A stretch of 6,470 bases of DNA. Source: an uncultured Flavobacteriales bacterium (GTDB lineage Bacteria > Bacteroidota > Bacteroidia > Flavobacteriales_D > Sanyastnellaceae). The notes beneath the pieces were generated by a model. That model was not told the DNA's origin and made no database searches. It saw only the letters and a list, made by a program, of their open reading frames with translations. The stretch covers positions 1 through 6,470 of the forward strand of contig CALKHD010000131.1 of NCBI GenBank assembly GCA_938092195.1, read 5' to 3'. The position numbers and the translations under genes are program-made. This document shows positions 5,874 through 6,470 of the stretch, one piece after another (the first letter of the stretch is position 1; each line of letters opens with the position of its first letter).

Positions 5874-6470
5874 TGATGGATTTAAAGAGTGGGGTCATAT
5901 GTATGATATCCCTTTTAGCTGGAGGCTTTGGTGTGACCCATGCCCAGGTAGAATCGGTGTCAAGAAAGTCCATGACCATCCAGAGGCGCCCTGTGATTGC
6001 CCCACCTCAGTTGTCCATTGTGGAGGGCAGTATGAGGTTTGAGGACGGCAATGGCAATGGCATTTTGGATGCCAAGGAAGAGGCGACCTTGACTTATAAG
6101 CTCAACAATGCGCCAACGGCTCTGGGTGACGCGCAAGGAATGTTGTGTGAGGTGCGATTGGAAGGAGATGCAGCGGGGGTGATCATCCCCGAACAGATTC
6201 GCTTGGCCGACCTCCCGCGAGGAGCAACAATGGAGTTTGCGGTGCCCATCCAATCCAACATGAGGACAAAGGATGGGGAAGTGACGGTGTTTTTGAAGAT
6301 CAAGGAGCCTCTTGGATTTGGCCCTCCTGAGACGTCGGTGGGCATTCAAACGTTGGAATTTCGACAGCCCGAACTCTTGGTTGTGGACCACCGGGTCAAA
6401 GAAAATGAGATCAAACGTGGCCAGGCATTCACCTATCAATTCTTGGTAAGGAACAAGGGAGCGGGCTATG
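5873..6470 (+). CDS. N-terminal part of secreted, probably caspase-family (C14-like) protein
   Basis: From ATG 5873 (or ATG 5876) the frame stays open for 199 codons and leaves the window, so only the N-terminus is seen. The start overlaps the upstream TGA by one base. A signal peptide is clear: MMDLKSG, hydrophobic VICMISLLAGGFGV, cleavage after THA at residue 24. Residues about 46-145 form a beta-rich domain with an EF-hand-like loop (DGNGNGILDAKE, 58-69), strands, then a segment with NMRTKDGEV and KEPLGFGP. A second beta domain begins at about 149 (PELLVVDHRV...), with GQAFTYQFLVRNKGAGY resembling CARDB-like domains. I associate this order with Bacteroidota proteins that carry a caspase (peptidase C14) domain further on. 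The catalytic domain itself is not in the window, so that label is inference. A secreted multi-domain adhesin-like protein is the main alternative. Confidence 0.72.
   Translation, partial: MMDLKSGVICMISLLAGGFGVTHAQVESVSRKSMTIQRRPVIAPPQLSIVEGSMRFEDGNGNGILDAKEEATLTYKLNNAPTALGDAQGMLCEVRLEGDAAGVIIPEQIRLADLPRGATMEFAVPIQSNMRTKDGEVTVFLKIKEPLGFGPPETSVGIQTLEFRQPELLVVDHRVKENEIKRGQAFTYQFLVRNKGAGY
6044..6079 (+). other. EF-hand-like calcium-binding loop in the truncated protein
   Basis: Residues 58-69 of the right-end protein read DGNGNGILDAKE. Asp, Asn, Asn, Ile, Asp and Glu fall at loop positions 1, 3, 5, 7, 9 and 12, with Gly at 6 and a hydrophobic residue (Leu) at 8, a full match to the canonical EF-hand loop. 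The flanks are beta-like rather than helical, so it is more likely a calcium-stabilised turn at the start of a beta-sandwich domain than a true EF-hand pair. Confidence 0.6.

Noticed and set aside
5960..6439. Minus-strand open frame (159 codons) over the right end
   Set aside because: It competes with the plus-strand frame from 5873, which has a signal peptide, a start overlapping the preceding stop and an EF-hand-like loop. The minus translation has no such features.
1..6470. Searched by eye for tRNA, rRNA, CRISPR arrays, insertion sequences, riboswitches and attachment sites
   Set aside because: No cloverleaf, direct-repeat array, transposase motif or terminal inverted repeat was recognised. 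The window is filled almost completely by protein genes.

Overview
The window looks like chromosomal DNA from a free-living member of the Bacteroidota with moderately high GC for that phylum. Three things suggest this. The NAD synthetase is the short, ammonia-type form with the wording I associate with Bacteroidota. The dtd and MazG-like genes sit side by side. The secreted proteins (a Vps10/BNR propeller and a DUF4384-type protein followed by a start of caspase-family type) are typical of that phylum. No gene has a strong Shine-Dalgarno site, which also fits. These assignments come from motif reading, not from a search.

Layout. Positions 1-189 (+) are the 3' end of a gene whose product ends like an outer-membrane beta-barrel. 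One base later, nadE runs on the same strand (191-1018). A 62-base convergent gap follows. The minus strand then carries a tightly packed three-gene operon, read from right to left: dtd (4831-4379), a MazG-like nucleotide pyrophosphohydrolase (4382-4041) and a 987-residue secreted Vps10/sortilin-type BNR beta-propeller protein (4044-1081). Both junctions are 4-base ATGA overlaps. A divergent 115-base intergenic region (4832-4946) separates this operon from a plus-strand pair: a secreted DUF4384-like protein (4947-5873) and, overlapping its stop codon by one base, a secreted protein that runs off the right end (5873-6470+). The visible part of this last protein resembles the N-terminal beta-sandwich region of Bacteroidota caspase-family (peptidase C14) proteins.

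How the genes fit together. dtd and the MazG-like gene are both quality-control functions: removal of D-amino acids from mischarged tRNA, and hydrolysis of NTPs. Their coupling to an exported propeller protein is not functionally obvious. The DUF4384-like and caspase-like genes form a second coupled unit, both exported, and are the best candidate here for an uncharacterised system. The catalytic part of the caspase-like protein would lie beyond the window, so that reading is inference. There are no tRNA, rRNA, CRISPR or insertion sequences that I can see. No gene-free stretch exceeds 115 bases.
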